The position numbers and the translations under genes are program-made. Positions 43,639 to 51,153 of a DNA stretch of 64,000 bases are shown one piece after another. Position 1 is the stretch's first letter; each line of letters starts with the position of its first letter. Where the stretch lies: the NCBI GenBank assembly GCA_015258065.1, contig JABZIZ010000005.1:66330-130329 (forward strand). Reading direction: 5' to 3'. The notes below the pieces were generated by a model. The model worked only from the letters and a program-made list of their open reading frames with translations, was not told the origin of the DNA and did no database searches. Origin of the DNA: Lachnospiraceae bacterium (GTDB lineage: Bacteria; Bacillota; Clostridia; Lachnospirales; Lachnospiraceae).

Positions 43639-44753
43639 GCAAATCGATTTTTGGCATTATCAATTCCTGCGACCGTTCTTCCCGCATTAACGGTCTGGAA
43701 GAATACAGACCGATCGGTGCCTTCACCTTTGGCGGAAGATATCGTGTCATTGACTTTATTATCTCCAATATGAGCAATTCCGGCATCAATCAAATTCAGA
43801 TTTTTACCGGAAGCAATCCTTTATCTTTAACCGACCATATCGGTACCGGAAGACAGTACAATATCAATTCCAAGAGAGGTCGTATTCATACCTTCTTTTC
43901 CAAACATGCCACCTCTTATAATTTGTACAATACGGCCATTTCCTGTTTTATAGACAACCTTCCTTATATTGCAAATATGCCACAGGAATATGTCCTGGTT
44001 GCACCGGCTTATATGATTTACATTCAGGATTATCAATCGCTTCTGGATCAGCACATTGAAAGTGGTGCAGATATTACCTTCCTTTATCAATCGGTCGATA
44101 CTGCCAAGGAGGATTTTCTTTACAATCTGACCATTGAAATGGACAAAAACAAACGGGTCACGGACATCCAAATGAATCCGGGTACCGCTAAAAACCGAAA
44201 CATTATGATGGATACCTGCATCATGAAAAAGAGCCTGTTTATCTCCTTGGTTGAAAGTGCGATTAAGACGTCTTCCCTATACTCGCTCTATAATATCATT
44301 GACGATAACCTGAGCAAGCTGAATGTGGTTGGTGTTCCCCACCGTGGATATTTTGTTTCTATCAACGATTTCAACTCCTATTACAGGGCAAATCTCGGCG
44401 TCATTGATACCGCAACCACCAATGATCTCTTCCGTGACGACTGGGCCATCTATACGCAGACAACGGATGCACCGCCCACCAAATACCTCGAGAATGCGGA
44501 TGTCAAGAGATCTGTGATTGCAAACGGTGGCATTATCAAAGGAAGCGTTGAGAACTCCATTATCGGTCGTGAAGTGACCGTGGAGCCGGGTGCCGTTATC
44601 AGGAATTCCATCATCATGTCAGATACCTATATTGGGAAAGATGTACATGTGGAAAACCAGATTGTCGACAAACATGCGGTCATCGACAAAATCAAAAAAG
44701 TCGTCTCCGACCCCTCCTGTCCGGGCTACATCAAAAAATCGGACCGCGTGTAA
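43635..44753 (+). CDS. glgD: GlgD, regulatory subunit of ADP-glucose pyrophosphorylase
   Basis: This 372-residue protein is a GlgC paralogue in which the glycine-rich nucleotide loop is degenerate (GIINSCDRSSRINGLEEYRPIGAF instead of GGxGxRLxxLT is split here for brevity), as known for GlgD subunits that modulate GlgC. The C-terminal hexapeptide helix (GGIIKGSVENSIIGREVTV) is preserved. It overlaps glgC by four bases and is followed by a strong bidirectional terminator. Confidence 0.95.
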   Translation: MSKSIFGIINSCDRSSRINGLEEYRPIGAFTFGGRYRVIDFIISNMSNSGINQIQIFTGSNPLSLTDHIGTGRQYNINSKRGRIHTFFSKHATSYNLYNTAISCFIDNLPYIANMPQEYVLVAPAYMIYIQDYQSLLDQHIESGADITFLYQSVDTAKEDFLYNLTIEMDKNKRVTDIQMNPGTAKNRNIMMDTCIMKKSLFISLVESAIKTSSLYSLYNIIDDNLSKLNVVGVPHRGYFVSINDFNSYYRANLGVIDTATTNDLFRDDWAIYTQTTDAPPTKYLENADVKRSVIANGGIIKGSVENSIIGREVTVEPGAVIRNSIIMSDTYIGKDVHVENQIVDKHAVIDKIKKVVSDPSCPGYIKKSDRV

Positions 44754-44814
44754 GCGTCACCGTCCTCTTCTACCGTAAAATGAAACAGTAAAGAAAAAGC
44801 CTTACACAGAATTT

Positions 44815-44849
44815 AAAACCCACCGTTGTCAAATGAAACGGTGGGTTTT
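44815..44849. terminator. Bidirectional terminator between glgD and DUF4340 gene
   Basis: A perfect 13-bp stem (44815-44827 with 44837-44849; aaaacccaccgtt and its complement) with a nine-base loop has A and T runs built into its ends. It can stop glgCD transcription on the plus strand and the convergent ABC-operon transcript on the minus strand. Confidence 0.93.
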
Positions 44850-44890
44850 CCTCTCTCTATTTCTTAGCCGAGGATCGTGCTTCATTCACC

Positions 44891-44965
44891 TCCGGCCAAT
44901 CTTCATCCATTCAGCTCCTGCCAATCTTCATCCGTTCCCCTCCTGCAGATCCTTCTCGGTTACGT
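44891..44965. repeat. Decaying 25-bp tandem repeat at end of DUF4340 gene
   Basis: Units at 44891-44915 and 44916-44940 are nearly identical (ccaatcttcatcc core) and a third at 44941-44965 is degenerate and lies within the coding end of the DUF4340 gene. The copies carry the 3' end and stop region outward, suggesting local duplication. Confidence 0.75.
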
Positions 44966-45470
44966 TGCAGGCTTCTTCTATCGAAGCGTCCATCAGAAAC
45001 ACCGTCTTTCCTTCGTCTACAGTGGCGTAGTATGCGGAGGCATCACTGGAATAGCTGCCGATTTTCACTGTTTGGATCCCTTGATCCTGCATCTTCAGGC
45101 GGATCGTCATCTCCGGTTTGGACAGTCCGTATTGCTCCAGGTTCTTCACATCTTGAATCACCTTTTTGGACTTCAAATCGGAACACTGTTCCAGAATCTT
45201 CTGCACCTTCGCCTGATCCACTCTGATCTGGTTTGTTTTATTGTCTTTCTTTTTCTCCAACACCCAAATTTTTCCGGATTTTTTCAAATCTAAGGTCCCG
45301 CCTTGATTGGAAAGCGTGAAGGAAACCACCTTTCCCTTATCCAGTGATAAGACGGATTTCTGACCTGCACTTTCTTCCTTTTTTTGAAGCTGTTTCATCC
45401 AAAAGGTCGCAAGCACCAAGACGAGAAACAACCCCAAAATGGTCATCAGCTGCATTTTTTGTCTTTTCAT
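44928..45470 (-). CDS. DUF4340-domain membrane-anchored protein
   Basis: This 180-residue protein has one N-terminal membrane helix (about 9-25, LMTILGLFLVLVLATFW) and an extracytoplasmic part with the DUF4340 pattern (VVSFTLSNQGGTLDLKKSGKIWVLE, VQKILEQCSDLKSKKVI). Full DUF4340 proteins are often longer, 300 residues or more, so this is a short form. It follows the GldFG-like permease by seven bases and probably belongs to the same exported complex, which is of unknown function in Firmicutes. Confidence 0.85.
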   Translation of the reverse strand: MKRQKMQLMTILGLFLVLVLATFWMKQLQKKEESAGQKSVLSLDKGKVVSFTLSNQGGTLDLKKSGKIWVLEKKKDNKTNQIRVDQAKVQKILEQCSDLKSKKVIQDVKNLEQYGLSKPEMTIRLKMQDQGIQTVKIGSYSSDASAYYATVDEGKTVFLMDASIEEACNVTEKDLQEGNG

Positions 45471-45476
45471 CTCAAC

Positions 45477-47654
45477 TTACTTCCTTCTTCTGGATACAAA
45501 AACCACGATGCCATAAACAAGGATCAGGATGACGATAGCCATCATGAAAAATCCGGTCACCATTGCCTGCTTCAGTGTGACCGTAAGATACGAGGTGGTT
45601 TGCTTCACCGGAACCGTCACAAAATCTGTCTTTCCATTTGAAAATGTGCGAATCACCTGTCCGAATAATTTCAGGTTTTTCCCACCAGACACTTGCTGGT
45701 CCGCAGCATTGGTAAATAATTGATCCGATGTAAAAATCACTGCGGTAGATTTTTTAGAAACAGCTTTTAATCCAAGCACCAGCGGTCCCTTAACATCGCC
45801 CCTCTGTTCCTTGATCGAACCTGTCTGCGGATCCTGTGCTTCTTTCGGATCTTTACTTAAAAAAGAATCCTTGGAAGTGGTGAGCAACTCCGCATAAGAG
45901 ATGTCTTTGGTATTCTTATCATAGGAAAGCGCCATGCTGGCCGGTACAAAGATTTTTCCATCTCCCTCTTTTAACGAGGCAGTCATATCATCCTCTCCGA
46001 TTTCCGGATACAAATAATAATTGACGGAACCCTGCGCCGAATTATATAAATGGGATGCGTCCTTTTCAACCGCCAGACCGGTCTCTGCTTTCACACCATA
46101 CAGCTTCAGCACTGAGGCGAGATTTGGCATTTCCTTCTGGCTATTAAAGGACAGGACTAAGAATAAATTTCCTCCCTTTTTAAGATAAGTAATCACCTTA
46201 TTGGCATCATCTTTTGAGAGGTCACTTACAGGAGCGTTGATCATTAACAACGCACAATCGGAAGGAACTTCTTTTACCGAGGTCAGATCCAGAGAATCCG
46301 TTTTCATATTAAATTGTGCAAACCGATCTTGAAAGTTGGTTTCCAGAGTTGCCTCATCCTGTCCCGATAAGAGATAGACCTTCTGCAGATCTTTCTCCGG
46401 CGCACTGACGGTTTGAATCGCATTGATCACCTTTCCTTCCACATCATATCCTGTGACCTCCTGCGAATAAGTCTGTTCATTCATCTGCGTTTGCAGCATA
46501 TCGTTGACATCAATGGCCTTGTATCTTTTCGTTTTCTGATCCACTACGATCACACTAAAATAATTGAGCGCCTTATCAGAATACTGGGCATAAAATTGGG
46601 GATTCGTGATGGGATCAATGTATTTCAGCGTAATTCTGGAACTGCGAGCTGCAAAATCTTTCAGAATATTTTCGATATTACGCGAGTCCAAATCAATGCT
46701 GCCATATACATTGGACTGGTCCTTCTCGGAAAGATAGTAGATGGTAATGGGATCTTCTATTTTGTCAATCACCTTCCTGGATTCCGCGGTAATCGAACGG
46801 ATTCTGGTCCCTGTCACATCCACCGTACGATAGCGTTCCGGAATCTGTGTCGCAAATACATTTGCTACAATCACCACCGCAATCATGACCACAATCATGG
46901 ATAAACTGTATGCGCCTACTGTTAAATTTTTCTTACTGACCGTGTATCTGCGCTTCTGAATCACCTGTACGCAAAGAAATAGAAAGAGAGCCGTTACAGA
47001 AATAAAATAGATCACTGTTGTAAAGTCAAAGGTGCCGTTGTATGTCATCGTTTCCATACGAGAATTGAAATCCAGAGCACCGGATAGGATTTTCGCAAGC
47101 CAGGCAATTTTTATCCTGGAAAAAGCGCTTCCCATGAAGATGCCAATCACAATAAACAGCGCCGAAAAGACAGCCGAAAGCAGAATGTTGTCTGTCAAAG
47201 CAGAGAAAAACAAACAAATAGAGGTTAACATCAATGCATACAAATAGAAAGCAAGCAGGGAAGTATAACAGTTTAACAATTGTACATCCCTGCTAAAAAG
47301 CCTCATCAAAACCGGTAGTAAGCAGGCGATCCCGGTGGGAATGGCAAGCAGCGTTGCAATGGCGAGAAATTTACCGAGCACCACCTGTCCGATGGTAATA
47401 GGGGCTGTCATATAAAGCTGATCGGTTTTGTTCCTCGTCTCTTCCGCAAAGGAGCGCATCGACAGGAGCGGTATCGCAAAAGTAAATGCAATGGCAGAAG
47501 TTACATACACCGGAGCCGCTAAATCTGTATTCCGCCCGGCCAAATTGTTCAGAAAAAAGAACAGAAAAAGAATCAACAGGATCGCGGAAATCATGACCGG
47601 TCCAATTAAATTCTCCATATAGGATTTAAAATCTCTTTTCCATATTGCCTTCAT
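45477..47654 (-). CDS. GldF/GldG-like fused ABC permease and auxiliary protein
   Basis: This 725-residue protein joins an ABC-2 type permease (about residues 1-235, six hydrophobic helices, with the SFAEETRNKTDQLYMTAPIT loop) to a second membrane segment (about 248-268) and a large GldG-type extracytoplasmic domain (EDPITIYYLSEKD, VYLLSGQDEATLETNF, LMINAPVSDLSKDDANK), ending in another helix (about 697-720). In Bacteroidetes GldA, GldF and GldG are linked to gliding or type IX secretion, but Firmicutes use is unknown. It overlaps the ATPase gene by four bases. The fusion of F and G parts is a feature of this lineage. Confidence 0.9.
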   Translation of the reverse strand: MKAIWKRDFKSYMENLIGPVMISAILLILFLFFFLNNLAGRNTDLAAPVYVTSAIAFTFAIPLLSMRSFAEETRNKTDQLYMTAPITIGQVVLGKFLAIATLLAIPTGIACLLPVLMRLFSRDVQLLNCYTSLLAFYLYALMLTSICLFFSALTDNILLSAVFSALFIVIGIFMGSAFSRIKIAWLAKILSGALDFNSRMETMTYNGTFDFTTVIYFISVTALFLFLCVQVIQKRRYTVSKKNLTVGAYSLSMIVVMIAVVIVANVFATQIPERYRTVDVTGTRIRSITAESRKVIDKIEDPITIYYLSEKDQSNVYGSIDLDSRNIENILKDFAARSSRITLKYIDPITNPQFYAQYSDKALNYFSVIVVDQKTKRYKAIDVNDMLQTQMNEQTYSQEVTGYDVEGKVINAIQTVSAPEKDLQKVYLLSGQDEATLETNFQDRFAQFNMKTDSLDLTSVKEVPSDCALLMINAPVSDLSKDDANKVITYLKKGGNLFLVLSFNSQKEMPNLASVLKLYGVKAETGLAVEKDASHLYNSAQGSVNYYLYPEIGEDDMTASLKEGDGKIFVPASMALSYDKNTKDISYAELLTTSKDSFLSKDPKEAQDPQTGSIKEQRGDVKGPLVLGLKAVSKKSTAVIFTSDQLFTNAADQQVSGGKNLKLFGQVIRTFSNGKTDFVTVPVKQTTSYLTVTLKQAMVTGFFMMAIVILILVYGIVVFVSRRRK

Positions 47655-48613
47655 TTGTTCTGATTTCCTCCCTTATTCTTACTTGCAGTCACCTTTAAAA
47701 ATACATCTTCTAACGACTGTTCTTCCTTGGTCATCGACAGGACTGGAAGCGAAACAGATGCAAGCGCTCTTGCTATTTCTGCCCGAATGTCCTCACTGCT
47801 TTTCGTATAAACCGTAACGAGCAGGGAGCCATCCTCCTTCTTTTGATTAGAAATGTCCACTTTTTGAATGCCGGAAAGTCCGGATAGAGCTCCTTTTACC
47901 TGCGGCTCCTCTCCGATGATCGCAATTTGATAAGTGGCATGACCCGCATATTTAGCTTCTAATTCCGCAGGAGTGCCGATTTCCTCCATTTTTCCGTGAG
48001 AAATAATCATCACCTCATCACAAACCTCATTGACCTCGGAAAGAATATGGGAAGAGAGAATGACCAGGTGCTGCTCCTTCAGAGAGCGGATTAAGTTTCG
48101 AATTTCAATGATTTGTTGCGGATCCAATCCTACGGTTGGTTCATCCAGTATAATGATCTCCGGATCTCCCAGAAGTGCCTGCGCCAGCCCCACTCTTTGT
48201 CGATATCCTTTGGAAAGATGACGAATCAAACGATCGGCATAGGTTCCGATTAACGTCTTTTTTTCCGCCGAAGCAACTTCTTCTCTTCTCTTCTTAGAAG
48301 GGATTTTTTTTAATTCTGCTACAAATTCCAAATATTCCTCTACCGTCATATCGTTATATAAAGGCGGAATCTCCGGCAGGTATCCGATATAAGATTTCGC
48401 CTTTTCCGGATCCTTTAACATATCATAACCATTGATCGTTATTTCTCCACTCGTCGGAGCCAGGTATCCGGTCATCATATTCATGGTAGTGGATTTTCCT
48501 GCCCCGTTGGGTCCAAGGAACCCATAAATCTTCCCTTTTTCCAATCGAAAAGAAAGATGATCCACCGCTGTGTGTGCTCCAAACGTCTTCACAATTTCCT
48601 TACCTTCAATCAC
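47651..48613 (-). CDS. ABC transporter ATP-binding protein (GldA-like)
   Basis: This 320-residue ATPase has Walker A LGPNGAGKSTTMNM, Q-loop region YLPEIPPLYNDMTV, signature LSKGYRQRVGLAQAL and Walker B IIILDEPTVGLDP with the switch histidine in SSHILSEV. The C-terminal 90 residues form an extra regulatory domain common to ABC-2 exporter ATPases. The GTG start sits behind GGAGGAAGG. It is coupled to the GldFG-like permease and the DUF4340 gene and is probably the energy source of that complex. The substrate is unknown. Confidence 0.93.
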   Translation of the reverse strand: MIEGKEIVKTFGAHTAVDHLSFRLEKGKIYGFLGPNGAGKSTTMNMMTGYLAPTSGEITINGYDMLKDPEKAKSYIGYLPEIPPLYNDMTVEEYLEFVAELKKIPSKKRREEVASAEKKTLIGTYADRLIRHLSKGYRQRVGLAQALLGDPEIIILDEPTVGLDPQQIIEIRNLIRSLKEQHLVILSSHILSEVNEVCDEVMIISHGKMEEIGTPAELEAKYAGHATYQIAIIGEEPQVKGALSGLSGIQKVDISNQKKEDGSLLVTVYTKSSEDIRAEIARALASVSLPVLSMTKEEQSLEDVFLKVTASKNKGGNQNK

Positions 48614-48705
48614 AGCCTTCCTCCTTCACACTTTTCCCACTTAAAAACCAACAACTCCATTATAGTGATCTTTGTGAAAAAAATGTGTCTCTTGAACCCA
48701 AAGAT

Positions 48706-48732
48706 AAAGGACATCCGTTTCAGATGCCCTTT
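48706..48732 (-). terminator. Possible terminator after dut
   Basis: A 10-bp stem with one mismatch (48706-48715 with 48723-48732) lies 27 bases past the dut stop on the minus strand. The following bases (atctttggg) are only weakly T-rich, so termination may be partial and the ABC genes may be read through. Confidence 0.45.
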
Positions 48733-48758
48733 GCCTGTCCGTTGCAGATTCCGTTGAT

Positions 48759-49205
48759 CTATTGTTTTCCGGTACTTCCGAACCCCCCTCGATTGGTTGC
48801 TTCCAGATGTTCTACTTCCAGAAATGCAACCGGAGGCTGATGTTTTACGATTCGAAACTGAAAGAGACGATCGTTAAAAGCAATGTGCGTATCTCTTGTT
48901 GCCAAAACCGGTGTATACCACTGATCCTCGTCTCCACAGTAAGATTCGTCAATGACTCCCATGTGATTGGTTTGAATCAAACCGTAATTCTTGAAAGTCG
49001 AACTGCGAGGCACGACATGCGCTTCATAGCCCTTTGGCAGCTCCATGGCGATCCCCAGCGGAACCAGAACAAAATCACCCTTTTTTAAATCCATTTCTTT
49101 GGCGGAGCGCAGATCGATCCAATCCGATTTCCCCTCAATATAAGTGAGCGGAGTGATCTCTTTGTTCAAGTATTTAATTTTGATCGTGACCTGTTCTGTA
49201 TCCAA
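48759..49205 (-). CDS. dut: dUTP diphosphatase-like protein
   Basis: This 148-residue trimeric-type dUTPase homologue hydrolyses dUTP to dUMP, limiting uracil in DNA. Conserved motifs are visible: SDWIDLRSAKE (motif 1 region, less usual), PRSSTFKNYGL (motif 2), GVIDESYCGDE (motif 3), NDRLFQFRIVK (motif 4 region) and NRGGFGSTG (motif 5). TTG 49205 follows GGAGGAG by seven bases. Motif 1 is divergent, so dUTP specificity over dCTP is likely but not certain. It sits alone between the amylase and the ABC genes. Confidence 0.88.
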   Translation of the reverse strand: MDTEQVTIKIKYLNKEITPLTYIEGKSDWIDLRSAKEMDLKKGDFVLVPLGIAMELPKGYEAHVVPRSSTFKNYGLIQTNHMGVIDESYCGDEDQWYTPVLATRDTHIAFNDRLFQFRIVKHQPPVAFLEVEHLEATNRGGFGSTGKQ

Positions 49206-49270
49206 TTTCTTTCTCCTCCGTCATAAAAAATTTTATCGTTTTTACTTCTGTCCTTCCCGCATAGCGATGA

Positions 49271-49290
49271 CCTAGGTAGCGCTACCTAGG
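49271..49290. repeat. Perfect 20-bp palindrome between amylase and dut
   Basis: cctaggtagc followed immediately by its complement gctacctagg gives perfect two-fold symmetry over 20 bases, two bases beyond the amylase stop. As RNA it would form an 8-bp stem with a four-base loop but no T-run follows on either strand. It could be a protein-binding operator in front of dut or a processing hairpin. Confidence 0.9.
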
Positions 49291-49292
49291 GA

Positions 49293-50600
49293 TCAATAAG
49301 GCTGTAAGAGATATCCGGTATAGGGGGGAATCTTTAAGCCTCCGCCAAAATCAATCGTCTCTCCCGTCACAAGGTCATGCGCCCTGCCTGCATTGGCATT
49401 AAAATCCAGACGGCATTCCGTGTTTTCCAAATTGATGGCTATCATAATGCGGTCGTCTTCAAAGCACCTCTCCAGCACGCATTGCTTATTTTTTAGCACC
49501 AGTTCATGAAAATCTCCATAACATACTGCCTTACTTTCATGAACGGCTCTTGCACAACCGGCAATCGCATCTGTCAGTGCATTCCACTCCGGTTGGTCAA
49601 AGCAGGGACGAAGAGCCGGATCCCCCTCCTTTTTATCCCCCTTCACGCCCCATTCAGAACCATAATAGACCGTTGGAATTCCAGGCATTGCAAACATCAG
49701 CAGATAAAGTGCCGGTAAAAGCTGAGGTACATTCAATAAACTGGCGATGCGGCTGACATCATGATTATCCACAAAGGACAGAAGATGTTCTCCCTTATAC
49801 AGGGTCCATGGTTCCGGTCCGAACTGTCTTTTCAAAGAATGGACGATTTCAAAAAGATTATCGGAATTAAAAGCAGAATAGAGTCCCTTATAGCATTCAT
49901 AATTGGTGGCGGAATGGCAAAGGTCCGGTCCCATGATTCTATGATAATCTCCTCCGATCATCTCTCCCACCAAAAAGAAATCCTGTTTCCAATTGGAAGT
50001 TTCCGAACGAATTCTTCGAATGAAATTTTGATCCACAAGGTAGGCGACATCCAAACGAAGACCGTCAATATCGAACTCATCGATCCATCCCTTGATGGTC
50101 TCCATCAAATAATCGGTTACCTGCGGGTTTTGGAGGTTTAACTTCACCAGATCATAATTGCCTTCCCAGCCTTCGTACCAAAGCCCATCGTTGAAGCCGT
50201 TATTTCCTCCAAATTGAAGATGAAACCAATCCTTATAGGGAGACCCTTCACGATTCTTAAGCACATCCTGAAAAGCCCAAAAGCCTCTTCCGACATGATT
50301 AAAAACACCATCCAGCACCACACGAATCTTTTCCTGATGCAAGGTGTCGCAGATGCGTTTGAAATCCTCATTGGTGCCAAGACGTACATCTATTTTTCTG
50401 AAATCCCTGGTATTGTATCCATGCGTGTCAGACTCAAATACGGGATTGAAAAGCACACAGTCCATCCCTAATTTTTTTAGATGTGGAATCCAATCAATCA
50501 CTTTTAAAAGGCGATGTTCCTGCTGACCGTCATTTTCAAAAGGAGCTCCACAGAAACCCAGAGGATAAATTTGATAAAACGCACTTTCGTATGCCCACAT
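49293..50600 (-). CDS. GH13 alpha-amylase family enzyme
   Basis: This cytoplasmic alpha-glucan hydrolase of about 435 residues has all four GH13 regions intact: VVLDGVFNHVG, GLRLDVAYL with the nucleophile aspartate, LVGEMIGG with the acid glutamate, and FVDNHDVSR. No signal peptide is present. It resembles cyclomaltodextrinase or neopullulanase-like enzymes lacking the N-terminal domain, so maltodextrins are the likely substrate. ATG 50600 has GGAG seven bases upstream and is preferred to TTG 50606. It contrasts with the debranching homologue at 36879, which has lost the same residues. Confidence 0.92.
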   Translation of the reverse strand: MWAYESAFYQIYPLGFCGAPFENDGQQEHRLLKVIDWIPHLKKLGMDCVLFNPVFESDTHGYNTRDFRKIDVRLGTNEDFKRICDTLHQEKIRVVLDGVFNHVGRGFWAFQDVLKNREGSPYKDWFHLQFGGNNGFNDGLWYEGWEGNYDLVKLNLQNPQVTDYLMETIKGWIDEFDIDGLRLDVAYLVDQNFIRRIRSETSNWKQDFFLVGEMIGGDYHRIMGPDLCHSATNYECYKGLYSAFNSDNLFEIVHSLKRQFGPEPWTLYKGEHLLSFVDNHDVSRIASLLNVPQLLPALYLLMFAMPGIPTVYYGSEWGVKGDKKEGDPALRPCFDQPEWNALTDAIAGCARAVHESKAVCYGDFHELVLKNKQCVLERCFEDDRIMIAINLENTECRLDFNANAGRAHDLVTGETIDFGGGLKIPPYTGYLLQPY

Positions 50601-50654
50601 AACCAATCTCCTTTTCCTTACAGATTTAAAACCAATTTCCTTGACCGGTTCCCT

Positions 50655-51149
50655 CTAACTACAACGCAAATCGCCACCGTCATCTTTTTTCAGTTGTTCT
50701 GGAGCTGCATCCGCCGCTGCTGTTGCCAGCTGATCGCACCTTTCATTATAGGGATGTCCCGCATGTCCCTTAACCCAATGCCAAGAGACCGAATGCGCCT
50801 TCTTTGCCTGGAGCAGTCTCTCCCATAACGCTTTATTTTTGACCGGTTCTTTTTGGGAGGTCCTCCAGTTCCTGGCCAGCCATCCTTCAATCCAATGTTC
50901 GTTAAATGCCTTCACTACATACTGGGAATCGGAATACAGATCAACCTCACACGGTCTTTTTAACGCCTCCAGCGCCGCAATGACGCCCATCAGTTCCATC
51001 CGATTATTGGTTGTCTTTTGATAACCTGCCGACAATTCCCTTTCATGCCTGGTACCTGAAGGGTCTACATATACCAAAACTGCTCCGTAGCCGCCCGGTC
51101 CCTCCGGATTTCCCCTTGCAGCCCCGTCCGTATAGATTTCCACCCTCAT
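50655..51149 (-). CDS. rnhA: Ribonuclease HI
   Basis: RNase HI removes RNA from RNA-DNA hybrids. The catalytic acidic residues are seen in IYTDGAARGNPEGPGG, NNRMELMGVI, LYSDSQYVVKAF and the final HPYNERCDQLA. The handle helix region (HWIEGWLARNW) is present, as in E. coli RnhA. ATG 51149 gives 164 residues; seven extra codons upstream are unlikely to be used. It overlaps the end region of the MutS-like gene by a few bases at most and is followed by the amylase gene. Confidence 0.95.
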   Translation of the reverse strand: MRVEIYTDGAARGNPEGPGGYGAVLVYVDPSGTRHERELSAGYQKTTNNRMELMGVIAALEALKRPCEVDLYSDSQYVVKAFNEHWIEGWLARNWRTSQKEPVKNKALWERLLQAKKAHSVSWHWVKGHAGHPYNERCDQLATAAADAAPEQLKKDDGGDLRCS

Positions 51150-51153
51150 TGTT

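Noticed and set aside
44877..45293. Plus-strand reading frame of 138 codons after glgD
   Set aside because: It lies beyond the glgCD terminator, opposite the DUF4340 gene, and has no recognisable motif or ribosome binding site.
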